This document shows positions 19,305 through 30,039 of a DNA stretch of 64,000 nucleotides, piece by piece. How positions within the stretch are numbered: the first letter of the stretch is position 1; every line of letters starts with the position of its first letter. The stretch covers positions 21,597,873 to 21,661,872 of the forward strand of contig OZ020248.1 of the NCBI GenBank assembly GCA_963971285.1. Direction: 5' to 3'. The notes beneath the pieces are model-generated. The model did no database searches and was not told the origin of the DNA. It saw only the letters and a program-made list of their open reading frames with translations. A program made the position numbers and the translations under genes. The stretch is from Astropecten irregularis. Lineage: Eukaryota; Echinodermata; Asteroidea; Paxillosida; Astropectinidae.

Positions 19305-20380
19305 TCAGTGAACTCTGAAAGTATCGCTAAACATTAACAGATTTGTAACTAATGCCATGCAACATAAGGCAATGGGATAACTAGCAGAAAAAAATGGATG
19401 AATTTGTATGCTGTGTAGTGCTTCCTTGACATACAGGCTGGCCTTAAGATTGGTGTCCTCTTTATTGAAGTTAGCACATGGTCGTTCAACACCTGTTTTC
19501 ATGAATAAATGAAACGAAAAAAATGTTAGAAATCATACAATATTAATGAATCTACAATCTACAATGAACTAAATCTTGTGATTTCATTGCATTTACATGT
19601 ACATGTACCTTCCTTAGATGCCACACAGAAATATACATGTACGTAGTTTGGCAGTGGCATGTGCAGCAGTTTCTCACGGAATAACGAGTAGATCAAATCA
19701 CTGAAGTTGATTGCGGTCATGTCTGATCTAATTTTGATGCAGTTAGTCACTATCCCAGCACTATAAAGCAGCCGTTTATCACAGGGTTTTGTAGTCATGA
19801 TCATGCTATCTAGCAGAGCAACATCCCTCTGGATTGTCTTTACTGAAATAAATAAATAATGGAACAACACTATAAAGTTAAAGTGACCCTTTATCTAGTT
19901 CTGCCATTTTGCATGCAAAACACCCCATTTACAATTAATCCGGATCTGATTTTGCTGTTGAGGTGCAGCTGTTTTCACTAATAATAGAACAAACACTTAC
20001 AGAAAGTCAACATGGGTCTGATGATAAAGACACCTCCCCATCAACCACATCCAGTTACCAGTAGACTAGCTATTGCTACAAAGTCATCTCTCTCTAGGTG
20101 AGATACAAAGACACATTTTTAAATCAAAAATCAAAGTTCGAAAATTAATGAAACAGACTCCAATTTTTTACCTTTAAATTATGATTCTCTTGGTCGGCAA
20201 TACGTCACAATGTAAAGCCTACTCCAGTGTATTGTGTTATTTCTGTTTTCACTCTAGCCACATTGTCAAGTATATTCAGTGACATTAGGTCACGAAAAAG
20301 CCGGGATGATTTATTAAGAGAATTTACGAGAAAAGGAACAGATGATATTGTTCCATTTACCCCAAATAGTGCTTTTTTAA
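19305..20380. other. No supported gene
   Basis: Only short frames. 19594-19607 contains overlapping TACATGTACATGTA palindromes. Confidence 0.5.
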
Positions 20381-20420
20381 ATAGCATTACGTTTTGCTAT
20401 GCTGGAGGACAACCATTACA

Positions 20421-20935
20421 ACTACTTTGAGCTCCCTTCCCCCAACCCCCACATACAAATCTGCTCACTGTGTACCCACCTTTCTTTGGCTTCTCTGTGG
20501 CACTAATTGGCTTCGTACTGGCAGAAGCAGCAGCATTGGCTGCAGCAGCATGATTCCTCCTCCTTCTGAAGCCCCAGTTGGTTGAAAAACAACTACTTTG
20601 AGCTCCCTTCCCCCAACCCCCACATACAAATCTGCTCACTGTGTACCCACCTTTCTTTGGCTTCTCTGTGGCACTAATTGGCTTCATACTGGCAGAAGCA
20701 GCAGCATTGGCTGCAGCAGCGTGATTCCTCCTCCTTCTGAAGCCCCCAGTTGGTTGAAAAACAACTACTTTGAGCTCCCTTCCCCCAACCCCCACTTACA
20801 AATCTGCTCACTGTGTACCCACCTTTCTTAGGCTTCTCTGTGGCACTAAGTGGCTTCATACTGACAGAAGCAGCAGCATTGGCTGCAGCAGCGTGATTCC
20901 TCCTCCTTCTGAAGCCCCCAGTTGGTCAAAAAACA
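20421..20935 (-). repeat. 171/172-bp tandem repeat, three copies, exon-like on the minus strand
   Basis: Units begin at 20421, 20592 and 20764. Each encodes on the minus strand RRRNHAAAANAAASASTKPI and SATEKPKKG and is bracketed by an acceptor-like CTTCAG and a donor-like AAAG-GTGGGT. The implied exon is 86 nt, not a multiple of three, so serial inclusion would shift frame. Whether these are exons or a satellite is open. Confidence 0.7.
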
Positions 20936-20956
20936 ATTATTTTGAGCTCCTTTTGA

Positions 20957-21285
20957 ATGGGATCAACTGAGTCACTTGTAGTAGCAGACATACACCCAAT
21001 GGGATCAACTGAGTCACTTGTAGTGCAGACATACACCCAATGGGATCAACTGAGTCACTTGTAGTAGCAGACATACACCCAATGGGATCAACTGAGTCAC
21101 CTGTAGTAGCAGACATACACCCAATGGGATCAACTGAGTCACTTGTAGTAGCAGACATACACCCAATGGGATCAACTGAGTCACTTGTAGTAGCAGACAT
21201 ATGCCCAATGGGATCACCAGAGTCACTTGTAGTAGCAGACATACACCCAATGGGATCACCAGAGTCACCTGTAGTAGCAGACATT
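20957..21285. repeat. 42-bp tandem repeat, eight copies, six with a perfect AP-1 site
   Basis: The unit carries GGATCAACTGAGTCACTTGT. TGAGTCA occurs at 20968, 21010, 21051, 21093, 21135 and 21177; the last two units read CAGAGTCA. The array is also open as 14-residue repeats (MGSTESLVVADIHP on the plus strand), which follows from a unit length divisible by three. Confidence 0.9.
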
Positions 21286-21299
21286 TATATTTGTGCACA

Positions 21300-21870
21300 A
21301 TCAATTACACCATGATGAAAGTTCGACCCATGCAGCGAGATCCCCAACCCAGCGGCGTATCTAGGTCTAATATTGCGCCCCTAATTCCAACTTGTAATGC
21401 CAATGACAAGAAACAAAATAAGCCAATTTGACATTGAATCTTTCTTTGGTTGTTCATTAGATTAGATTTACAACAACTTAATTACAGCTATTATTTTTTC
21501 TGTTTCCTTTACCCCTTTTTCTGCCTTGGCGTTTTGGCCCCTAAACTTGGCGCCATGGGCAAATGCCCTCTTGCACCCCCCTCCTAGATACCCTACTGCA
21601 TAACCCCCACTCCCTATGCGTGAGAATGCTGTGTAAGTCTCTGATTTGTGGTGCTGTTTAATAAAGGAATCCTTCTCCACTTGGCCTAACCTTGTTCAGG
21701 ATACTTTTATATTAATGTCTGTGTGTAATTTTTGGTAATTGAGTTTATATTTTTAAAATTGGGAATTTAGATCATTCAGGTAGATAAAGGAATACGTAAA
21801 ATTAATACCACACTGTTCTTATTAATAAAGATTACTGAAGACTTGTTTGATTCAGAAGGAAGGTTTACAT
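21300..21870. other. No supported gene
   Basis: Featureless apart from a short Pro/Cys-rich minus-strand frame near 21.5 kb that resembles no family. Confidence 0.5.
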
Positions 21871-21884
21871 GGCAAATGGGCCTG

Positions 21885-22258
21885 TGGTTAAAACGTACGT
21901 TTCCGGTCGTCTGCTGACATTTCAGCTGTGATAGCTACAGCCGGGATACCCTTACGGTTTAGGCTTTCAACTTGATTTGCCATTAAGGCCACAAGTGGAC
22001 TCACAACGAGTGCGACTTTGTCCACACCCAGCAGAAGAGGCGGTATGGTGAAAGTTCAACTTTTTTTCCACACCCCGTGGGTAAGATGCACAGAATGTGT
22101 TTTTCATCGCACACAAATTGTATTACGGCTTCTTGCTCCTTCTTTAACTTATCTGGAAGCATTGGATACATTGCTCTTACTTTAGAATAGCCCTCCAGTT
22201 TCTCTCTAGCATGTGTGTTGTATTCGAGCATGGAGGATTCGGGCCTCTTAAATTTCAT
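21885..22258 (-). pseudogene. RecQ-like helicase fragment
   Basis: The minus strand reads LKKEQEAVIQFVCDEKHILC, ILPTGCGKK (Walker A, with the last Ser replaced by Lys). After a frame change come LLLGVDKVALVVSPLVALMA and NQVESLNRKGIPAVAITAEM. That is the Q/motif 0, motif I and motif Ia order of RecQ DEAD-like helicases ('PTG-x-GKS...VVSPL-x-x-L-x-x-x-Q-V-x-x-L'). The frame shift at the Walker A loop and absence of motifs II-VI make it a relic. Confidence 0.7.
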
Positions 22259-22510
22259 TTACCATTCTTTCTTAAACGCTCACTTGCGTTTCGAACTGTC
22301 ATACTCCTTATCCTGATCTCGATTACGTTTATTACTGGGAGCTTTAGGATCGGACACCGAGGCTAAAAACTGCCACATCTTGGAAGATCTGCTCTTCAAG
22401 TTTGATCGAGCATTCACTTTGCATGAACAACGTACTGTACCACCACCGTATTGTAAGCCTTACGCATGGCAAAGTTTGCGTTATGTTATGTTAGTGCAAG
22501 CCAAGCATGG

Positions 22511-22852
22511 TCAGCTGACAGGACGCGCGCTAAAAGCTAGGCGTGCCGGCGCACAATTTTGAATTGTATGAAATAGTGAGCACAGCGCGGTGCGCGTGAT
22601 TGATCGCATAATATCGCTGTGCAGGGGCCGGGGGAGCACTGCATATTGCGCGGTCGCTGTGAGTACGGACCAACATTCCAAGAATTTGCAGTACACTTTT
22701 ACTGTACTGTTATGCTGCTTTTTGTATTTCTTCATTAATGCAAAAGGGATGTAACCAGCTATGTAACGCAGCACTTGCTCCTCTTCCTTTTCAATGTCGC
22801 CATGAGACAGAGTCTCCTTTTCTGGCAAATCAGTGCTATTCCCTTCTTTCAT
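22511..22852 (-). pseudogene. Transposon-associated C-terminal fragment, second member
   Basis: Reads PEKETLSHGDIEKEEEQVLR, YIAGYIPFALMKKYKKQHNS and YCKFLECWSVLTA. Related to 18870-19290, but more intact across the YIAGYIPFAL core. Confidence 0.4.
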
Positions 22853-22859
22853 AAGACGA

Positions 22860-24268
22860 CCAAAACAGATTCAATGAGATATTGGTAACATAATTTCAAT
22901 GAGTGCTCAGACTTGCATTTCAGGCAGGAGGGACTGCAGGAATTTCCCCCAGTCAGTACATGAACTAAATCTGTAGTCATGAACATTTCTCCACATTGTT
23001 TCATAATGCTTCAGGTTTTAAGAACTTGCCTTCACATGATGTCAGAACAATCCATAAAGCTGACACTGATGATGAATAAAAGCCTATAAACTCAGGACTT
23101 TGTGATAGCAGGAGCAGACTAGTGATTAAATCAATGATATCTAATGATGCTTCACTGCCACAGTTGAATATGGAATGTCCTTTCATATCTTCCAAGCTTA
23201 CTATGAAGAAAGATGTTGCACATCTCAGGGCAACTATCCTTTGTGAAATTTGCCTTCGGTTGTGGAGGTACTAGATGGAGAAAATAAAAAAAATGTAAAT
23301 ATTAAATGAAAACTTTTTGTTTTCATTTTTTTTAATAAATCCAAAGTAATACTTTGTGGAAAATGTGTGCAGGTATTTCCCTACATACTTACACCAGACA
23401 GCCAGACAGACACTAGTTGTTTGAGTGGCGAGGTTGATATGGTCTCGACATGATCTAATGGCAATGAGGGGTTGCTTAAATATCTCTCCACCTCATCTGT
23501 GGCTCTATTTTCCGGGTCGTTTGAGCCGGTGCTCGGTTTTGCCTTGTACATCTCGCCAAAAAGGGACGACATCTTTGTTGTTTTTGGTCCCTATTCCCGG
23601 CAAAGTGGTTAGTTCCTTAAGAGATGCAATATTATATTAATATCCATCGTGGTAGGTAAATACTACTGAAATATATGTATTATGTATGGATAATCAATTA
23701 TGAAAATAAGAATCTGCTGAAAGGTCTGTAATTTAATTAACTGTTACGCCTTCTGCTGTAGTGACGCCCAGCAGTTTGAACAGATAACAATTAATTTATA
23801 TTTTAGAGAAGCCAAAGATGAATGTTAACGTTCTTTTTTAAATGCCTAAAACAACGCACCACGCAGCGCAGCAAATAGCAGGTTCTTTATGACAGTAATA
23901 TAGAATACAACAATATTTAAATACCATTCAATGAGTCTAGAAGATTCCTAATAACTGATTGGAATTGAAATTTTCAGAGTCAGCAAAGTCAACCAACGCA
24001 GAAAATGCCAACAAACTGAAACTGAAATTTCGACAAGGTTAACTATAAATGAAATAAGCATAAAATTCGTCAAATTTTCAACAAAATTTTGTTGAAGAAA
24101 TGGTTATATGTTATTTTCCTTAATGCTGGAAATTATGATTTTCAGTGTCAGCAAAGTCAACTAATGCCGAAAATGCGGACGAACTCTGAATTTATTTTAT
24201 AATAGTGTGACGCCACGCCCCTTTTCGGGGGCGGAAGAGAGCTCGACAAGAAAGAGGGCAAAGAAGTT
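22860..24268. other. No supported gene; weak direct repeat
   Basis: Short frames only. A diverged direct repeat is centred on 23975-24020 and 24140-24185 (TCAGCAAAGTCAACYAAYGC then GAAAATGC). It probably represents old duplicated non-coding sequence. Confidence 0.5.
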
Positions 24269-24415
24269 AAATTATCAAAAATACACAATGATTCTCTTTA
24301 AATTATCAAAAATACACAATGATTCTCTTTAAATTATCAAAAATACACAATGATTCTCTTTAAATAATCAAAAATACACAATGATTCTCTTTAAATAATC
24401 AAAAATACACAATGA
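24269..24415. repeat. 31-bp minisatellite, block 1 (about five copies)
   Basis: Unit AAATWATCAAAAATACACAA plus TGATTCTCTTT. The W position reads T,T,T,A,A over the five copies. Continues into an embedded gene fragment. Confidence 0.95.
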
Positions 24416-24608
24416 TTCATCGGTAAGGCGTGGGCGCAGTCCACCAGGACATCCTGCATGTATGACCGTTGCTTGAACTCATGATGGATGACTACCCCGT
24501 CGACGTAGGTGTATGTGTGGATGTACTCCACGATGTGAGCAACCTTCGGAATCCGGGGCCTCAGTTTCTGGATCTGGGCGTTCGCCGTCGGTGCACTGCC
24601 AAAGCTGG
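24416..24608 (-). pseudogene. Displaced copy of the 3' coding part of the Pro-rich gene
   Basis: 193 bp nearly identical to 25250-25442 (one substitution seen, G to A at the GGGCRCAG position), bordered on both sides by the 31-bp repeat. It encodes on the minus strand the RIPKVAHIVEYIHTYTYVDG to DVLVDCAHALP segment without upstream or downstream exons. Confidence 0.9.
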
Positions 24609-25171
24609 AAAATTATCAAAAATACACAATGATTCTCTTTAAATTATCAAAAATACACAATGATTCTCTTTAAATTATCAAAAATACACAATGATTCTCT
24701 TTAAATAATCAAAAATACACAATGATTCTCTTTAAATAATCAAAAATACACAATGATTCTCTTTAAATTATCAAAAATACACAATGATTCTCTTTAAATT
24801 ATCAAAAATACACAATGATTCTCTTTAAATAATCAAAAATACACAATGATTCTCTTTAAATAATCAAAAATACACAATGATTCTCTTTAAATAATCAAAA
24901 ATACACAATGATTCTCTTTAAATTATCAAAAATACACAATGATTCTCTTTAAATAATCAAAAATACACAATGATTCTCTTTAAATAATCAAAAATACACA
25001 ATGATTCTCTTTAAATAATCAAAAATACACAATGATTCTCTTTAAATTATCAAAAATACACAATGATTCTCTTTAAATAATCAAAAATACACAATGATTC
25101 TCTTTAAATAATCAAAAATACACAATGATTCTCTTTAAATAATCAAAAATACACAATGATTCTCTTTAAAT
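24609..25171. repeat. 31-bp minisatellite, block 2 (about 18 copies)
   Basis: The W position reads T,T,T,A,A,T,T,A,A,A,T,A,A,A,T,A,A,A. The first five equal block 1, and the end is a four-unit (124-bp) higher-order repeat TAAA repeated three times. Confidence 0.95.
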
Positions 25172-25197
25172 TACAATGATTGCTTTTACCCGATTAG

Positions 25198-26050
25198 TCA
25201 AACTTCTTTCTTTATAAAAATAGAACACAATCGGTTCCCGGTCGTATCCTTCATCGGTAAGGCGTGGGCACAGTCCACCAGGACATCCTGCATGTATGAC
25301 CGTTGCTTGAACTCATGATGGATGACTACCCCGTCGACGTAGGTGTATGTGTGGATGTACTCCACGATGTGAGCAACCTTCGGAATCCGGGGCCTCAGTT
25401 TCTGGATCTGGGCGTTCGCCGTCGGTGCACTGCCAAAGCTGGAAGATGTGGGCGGGGCTTCAGGTGCTGAGGGGGCAGGGGGGACAGCTGCAGGTGCAGC
25501 AGGAACGTAAGGTGTAGGCGGGCCAACTGGCACCACCCTGGCCGGCACGGACTGGGGGGCAGGTAGTTCCTCCTCCTCAGTGACGATTTCCAACGGTGGT
25601 AGGGAGGACGCGATGCTAATCGCATCCTCATCATCTACATGTAGCAGCACAGCCTTCTCACGGGGCGAGGCCGTGATAGGGGAGAGTGGAGATGGCATCT
25701 GGGTAAGCTTTTCCCATGGAATTGCTTTGGCCTCCTGGCCCTTCTCCGCTCGGCGCACCTGACGGGTGTCGGACGTACCCCTTACCGGCTCGTACCGGGG
25801 GAGGTGGCTCAGGTGTTTGGCCCGGTAGTGCCGCCTCATGTTTTCGTCACTAGAGGGCGTCTCTAGCGGTATCTTGATGGTAACTTATGAGCCCTCTTTG
25901 GATATCTTGGCTCAACGCCACCCGCAGTGCGTTCCTCGCTTTGTACGTGCCTCGGCTCTTACTTTCAATGGGTTTAATAAGACACTCGTGATCGATCGAC
26001 CCTATTTCTTTGCAAATGGCGCAGTCACAGTTCATTCTCATCTCTTTCAT
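25198..26050 (-). CDS. Uncharacterised Pro-rich protein gene
   Basis: Two overlapping minus-strand frames. The first (26050-25850) starts MKEMRMNCDCAICKEIGSID and is Cys-containing and basic. The second (25839-25198) starts MRRHYRAKHLSHLPRYEPVR, has an acidic DDEDAISIASS stretch, a long Pro/Ala linker (VPARVVPVGPPTPYVPAAPA), then KLRPRIPKVAHIVEYIHTYT and a C-terminal SYMQDVLVDCAHALPMKDTT. The R-x-H-Y-x-x-x-H start looks like the second half of a C2H2 finger. A splice or a frameshift near 25845 would join the parts. No stop occurs in either long frame, and its last third has been copied into the adjacent minisatellite. No known family. Confidence 0.45.
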
Positions 26051-26059
26051 TGATGAATG

Positions 26060-26870
26060 AATGAATTCAGATTCAGATTCAATTTACATTATTTACATTC
26101 TGCACAGGACAATTGAAATTTACAAGACAACAAAACCAAACAAAATATGTTGCTGTGAATTATCCAGGTAATTCAAACACTACTAGGTGTTCAACACATA
26201 CATGTACATCAACGCTTACATTTAACGCATAACAATTAAAATGCCTGAGTCAAGTAAAAGCATAACACAGCCACTAGGACTAATCATTTGAAGTTAATTT
26301 AAGAAGAACTTCTTGTGTAATAAGGTAGATTCGCACTGGGTGAGTTTTCACCTCCTCAAAGTAATCCTCTATGGTGAAGGGTGCTCCATTTTGGAGGGAT
26401 GAATCCAAAGCTTGGCCGTTAAATTTGGAAAGATTGTAATTGAGATTTTCAATTTTCATTGCCTGTGCTTCGTTTTTCCAAGACCACGTACAAACTTTAA
26501 ATGAAAAAGAAAACCTCCGTGCTTGAAATCAGGAACTGGATGTCTTGTGTCAGAGAGCCCTTCTGTATGTTGCCTCCTCCCACCTTCACACTTGGGTGGC
26601 CATTGTAACTGTTGTTCCAGAGCTCGTTGTCAGTTAATACAAGGCCCATGAACTTAAGCACAAGCCCATGTCCATTTTGGGCCTTGAAGCATGTACCTCA
26701 AACTCTGACTTCTTCAATTCCATGTTGTGCTGTTCATCTCCGATGGTGACATAGAAGTTCCCCTCCGTCAAGTAAGCTGGCTTTCGGCGAGGTTGAGCAC
26801 AGCTAAGTGCCAGTCATTCCTCTATGAGGCCTGTCATGACTCTGGCGATCATATCAGTTGATGCCTACAA
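26060..26870. other. Weakly coding or non-coding interval
   Basis: A possible minus-strand remnant near 26520-26650 reads LWNNSYNGHPSVKVGGGN and GSLTQDIQFLISS. I cannot place it. The rest is featureless. Confidence 0.35.
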
Positions 26871-26879
26871 CTCATTGAT

Positions 26880-27100
26880 TGCCATGAAGTACTGGTTGTA
26901 GATGATGAGTTGATTCATTACTGCAACATATGTAGTTTCATCAATAAGGAGGCTGAATATTGGACTTTCATGTATTTCCTTCAGGATATTTTCTCTTGAT
27001 ACAGCAGCAAGAACTCCCTGCAACCCATTGATTGCTGTGAGCATCTTCTGCTGGTTTTCTTAAATTTCAAAAATGTCAAGACGCCTATTGATGGCATCAA
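26880..27100 (-). pseudogene. hAT-like (DUF4371-type) transposase fragment
   Basis: The minus strand reads FDAINRRLDIFEI, one stop, KMLTAINGLQGVLAAVSREN, ILKEIHESPIFSLLIDETTY and VAVMNQLIIYNQYF. The 'I-x-x-S-x-x-F-S-x-L-x-D-E-T-T-D' block is the first catalytic-Asp region of ZNF862/ZMYM6-type hAT relatives. Here the second acidic residue (TTD) is Tyr. A stop and the missing remainder make it a relic. Confidence 0.65.
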
Positions 27101-27231
27101 ATGTCCCATCCTGATCTAACAGTATTTAGATATTTCATTACGATGTGCCATTGTGTTTCTCAGGTAATTAAATTTTTAAATACATGTATATATGCCACAT
27201 TTAATATAATTTATTACTACAATAGAATAAA

Positions 27232-27560
27232 TCAAGGCAAAAAAGGACACCAACCAATTACAATTCTGGCGACATAAAATGCTTTCCTATCAAGGTACAT
27301 GTAGGAAGTGCCCGAAGTTTGTTGAGTAACAAGTGACCTTGATGTGACTGGGCCAGATGTTAGTTTATCATGGACATTATTCAATGCAAGATGAAGAAAC
27401 TCTTTGTGAGGTCCTCTAAGATCCTGCCCTTTCTCACCCATGAACTGTACTTTCAAAGGGAGGCATGGATTATACACCTTGGTATATAGCTCATCCACCC
27501 TTTTCCTCATCAGACTCCTCCACTGCTATCCCACTAGCTGCCTTCTCTCGCCTGTTTTTC
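27232..27560 (-). pseudogene. HECT ubiquitin-ligase N-lobe exon (G2E3-like)
   Basis: Reads MRKRVDELYTKVYNPCLPLK, VQFMGEKGQDLRGPHKEFLH and LALNNVHDKL. The 'V-x-F-x-GE-x-G-x-D-x-GGP-x-x-EF-x-x-L' start of the HECT catalytic domain is clear, with Arg in place of the first Gly of GGP. Only about 90 codons are present and no catalytic Cys is seen. G2E3-like HECT genes are highly multiplied in aquatic invertebrate genomes, which fits a stray duplicate. Confidence 0.65.
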
Positions 27561-27569
27561 TCTTCCACA

Positions 27570-28125
27570 CAGTCCATCAGATTTTTCACGCTATTATCAA
27601 CAGCTCGTTTATCAACATTGAAATTGCAAGCCTTCAAGGCATCAACAACTTCCTGCCAAGCCTTTCCACGTTCGCGTCAGCCCTGCCTAAACTGGGAAGG
27701 CCTGGCCTGGATGACCTCACTGATCAAACGAAGGAGAACATTTTGAAGTAGTCTTACTTACATTAAAAAGTAAGTAAAACATGGTCATCATGGTTGATCC
27801 TGACACTGACAGTGACACTGTTGTCACATATGCTGCCCCTGTAGCATCTGTCAGTACAACTCAGTTGATGTTTTTTTACAAGTACATTTCTTATCGAAAC
27901 TCCCATAATTGCATCGGCACATTTTCTGATTTGAGCCACTATTACCTCTAGCCATCAATCTCACTGCCTTACATCCAGCAAATTCTTGGCTCAGTGGCCG
28001 ACGTTGGAATGGAACCACTATGCTGTGATGACACGGCACCAGTAGCAGCAACATCACCGCCAGCACTCAGCCAAGCGCGAGTCAATACACATGATTTGCC
28101 TGGATGTGTGGGATCAGTGCCCGGT
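27570..28125. other. No supported gene
   Basis: Plus-strand frames at 27440-27751 and 27994-28209 are shadows without motifs. Nothing firm. Confidence 0.4.
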
Positions 28126-28130
28126 GTTGC

Positions 28131-28520
28131 TTACTTGTTATTCGTCCCAATAAAGGGAGGAGACTGCCCATTTAAAGTGCTGAATTCGACTTTTGTTGAT
28201 GGACCATAGAGGAATACGGGTCCCAGAAACATCAGGTAGTCATTGGTTGTTGTCTTCACTGCCACGTTCTTGTATGTCAATGATATGATGTAGAGAGGAC
28301 CAAGATTTAAGGTTTTGTTGACCTCTATTATACAGGAGTCTTCTGCCAAATATGTGTTGAAGCAGCATGGCTTAATGCAATCAATTTGGGTGTCTGTACA
28401 TAGGATGATAGATGGTATCTTTGCATGTCCTCTCATGACGCGTCTCACAAATCCAGACTCATCCAAGTCGCTCTCGATGCTTAAAATGTCGTCAGCAAAT
28501 GTGTGCTTCTCAGCTTGTCA
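28131..28520 (-). pseudogene. MULE-like transposase fragment
   Basis: Reads DESGFVRRVMRGHAKIPSII, LCTDTQIDCIKPCC, SCIIEVNKTLNLGPLYIISL, TYKNVAVKTTTNDYLMFLGP and VFLY. The typical order in MuDR/FAR1-like elements is 'V-x-x-D-T/V-T-F-N-L-G-x-x-Y-V-T...T-Y-x-N-x-x...P-x-F-x-GP-x-x-x-H'. The first catalytic Asp position (DxTFNLG) is Asn here. A SWIM finger, normally at the C-terminus of MULE transposases, survives separately at 31.4 kb. Confidence 0.55.
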
Positions 28521-28859
28521 AAATTTCTTGTTCTCCCTGTGTCAAATGTTCTCCACTTGTTTCTTATTTCTTGGAGTGAATGTGATGGAAGATTTCTTTG
28601 ACTCAAGGTAAACCTCAGCTGGTTTCCTGAACCTCACTTGCTCTCTGATAGATAGATAGCCCTGGGGTCAAATACACTGATAATAAATAAAGAAATAAAG
28701 ATAAGTTAACTGATTAAAGAGTTTATTTGTACATGGGTATGCAGATACTCCCATAAGTGCTTTCAATTCTGCCATATATACATGTACATTAAAATATACA
28801 ATATTGAGTTGAGTTTATTGTTGAAGACTGTTGATGTGAACCTTCAGTGCCTCTGTTGT

Positions 28860-29325
28860 CACCAGTGTTGTACACATTCTGGATTTGTCCAAATGCTTGA
28901 TGTTGGTCATCGTCAATCCACTGTTCATTAAATGGCTCCTTCATGTCTTCACAAATGTTGTGAAGTATACAACCAGTCACCAGTGTTGTACACATTCTGG
29001 ATTTGTCCAAATGCTTGATGTTGGTCATCAGCAATCCACTGTTCATTAAATGGCTCCTTCATGTCTTCACAAATGTTGTGAAGTATACAACCAGTCACCA
29101 GTGTTGTACACATTCTGGATTTGTCCAAATGCTTGATGTTGGTCATCAGCAATCCACTGTTCATTAAATGGCTCCTTCATATCTTCACAAATGTTGTGAA
29201 GTATACAACCAGTCACCAGTGTTGTACACATTCTGGATTTGTCCAAATGCTTGATGTTGGTCATCAGCAATCCACTGTTCATTAAATGGCTCCTTCATGT
29301 CTTCACAAATGTTGTGAAGTATACA
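28860..29325. repeat. 118-bp tandem repeat derived from the Harbinger C-terminus
   Basis: About four copies; equivalent positions recur at 28928, 29046, 29164 and 29282. Each encodes on the minus strand LHNICEDMKEPFNEQWI and DDQHQAFGQIQNVYNTGD. The repeat is an expansion of the last transposase codons plus a little downstream DNA. Confidence 0.95.
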
Positions 29326-29838
29326 ACATACGATAACTAACACTGGAACAAAGTGCAGAGCATGATCATTTCGTTTGTCCAGTATCATCCATCATCCTTT
29401 AAGCCGACCAAATGATCTTTCTACAGTACATCTTGCATTACTTAGACATTAGTTAAAAGTATGCTGTTCTTGCGTCAGTTTCCCGGTGTCGGCGTATCCT
29501 TTCATTAGGTTTGGCATCAGTGGGTAGGCTGGGATACCTAACAGCATGATGGGTACATCCACCCCTTCAATCTGCCTTGTAGTTGGTGGAAAGAGTGTCC
29601 CATTTCTTATTTTAGGACAAGTTTATCAGAACACGAACACCATGCACACTCCCTGCCCAGCCTACGCACACGTCAATAAATCCACGACGGCTTGTAAAAT
29701 AATTGAGTGGTATCCTTTCATGTTGTAATAGTCTTTCCCGTTGACTTAAGGTGCTTTAACAGGAATGTAAGACCCATCAACTGCACCCATCACTTGGGGA
29801 AATCCATAGAGTGATGTTCAAACTGCTGCACAATATCC
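29185..29838 (-). pseudogene. PIF/Harbinger transposase (DDE_Tnp_4)
   Basis: Minus-strand order: acceptor CTCCTACAG, DIVQQFEHHSMDFPQVMGAV then DGSYIPVKAP (first catalytic Asp in AVDG), MKGYHSIILQAVVD (second Asp region), a frameshift, CVGWAGSVHGVRVL (usual HD changed to HG), GIPAYPLMPNLMKGYADTGK, one stop, ARCTVERSFGRLKG (Glu region), one stop, ILDKRNDHALHFVPVLV and CCILHNICEDMKEPF. The whole DDE core is recognisable but carries at least one shift and two stops. It runs into the 118-bp repeat at its end. Truncated relative copy at 3374-3425. Confidence 0.9.
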
Positions 29839-29884
29839 TGTAGGAGATAGAGAGGAATATTTTATCCCAGTGTCTTGCAATGTC

Positions 29885-30035
29885 TAATGGCTGAACACCC
29901 AACATATGCAGACACCATGAGAACTGTACGTGTTGTTGTCACACCACTTCACGGCCATGATGTCATTCTCTACATCCATCTTGAAGTCAAGAAACCTTGT
30001 CCCTCGGTTTTCAGGTCTTTGTCAGTTTTCACAGT
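29885..30035 (-). pseudogene. piggyBac-type transposase fragment (copy 2)
   Basis: Collinear with 3440-3620: QGFLDFKMDVENDIMAVKW-type sequence, then VLMVSAYVG and QPLDIARHWDK in shifted frame. A short TACGTGTTG insertion interrupts the DN-TV join. Confidence 0.55.
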
Positions 30036-30039
30036 GAGT

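Noticed and set aside
20937..21315. Repeat proteins encoded by the 42-bp array
   Set aside because: Unit length divisible by three makes frames on both strands open automatically; no start, splice or domain evidence.
24269..25171. Evenly spaced identical repeats resembling a CRISPR array
   Set aside because: Units are contiguous 31-bp repeats without unique spacers, and the sequence is plainly eukaryotic.
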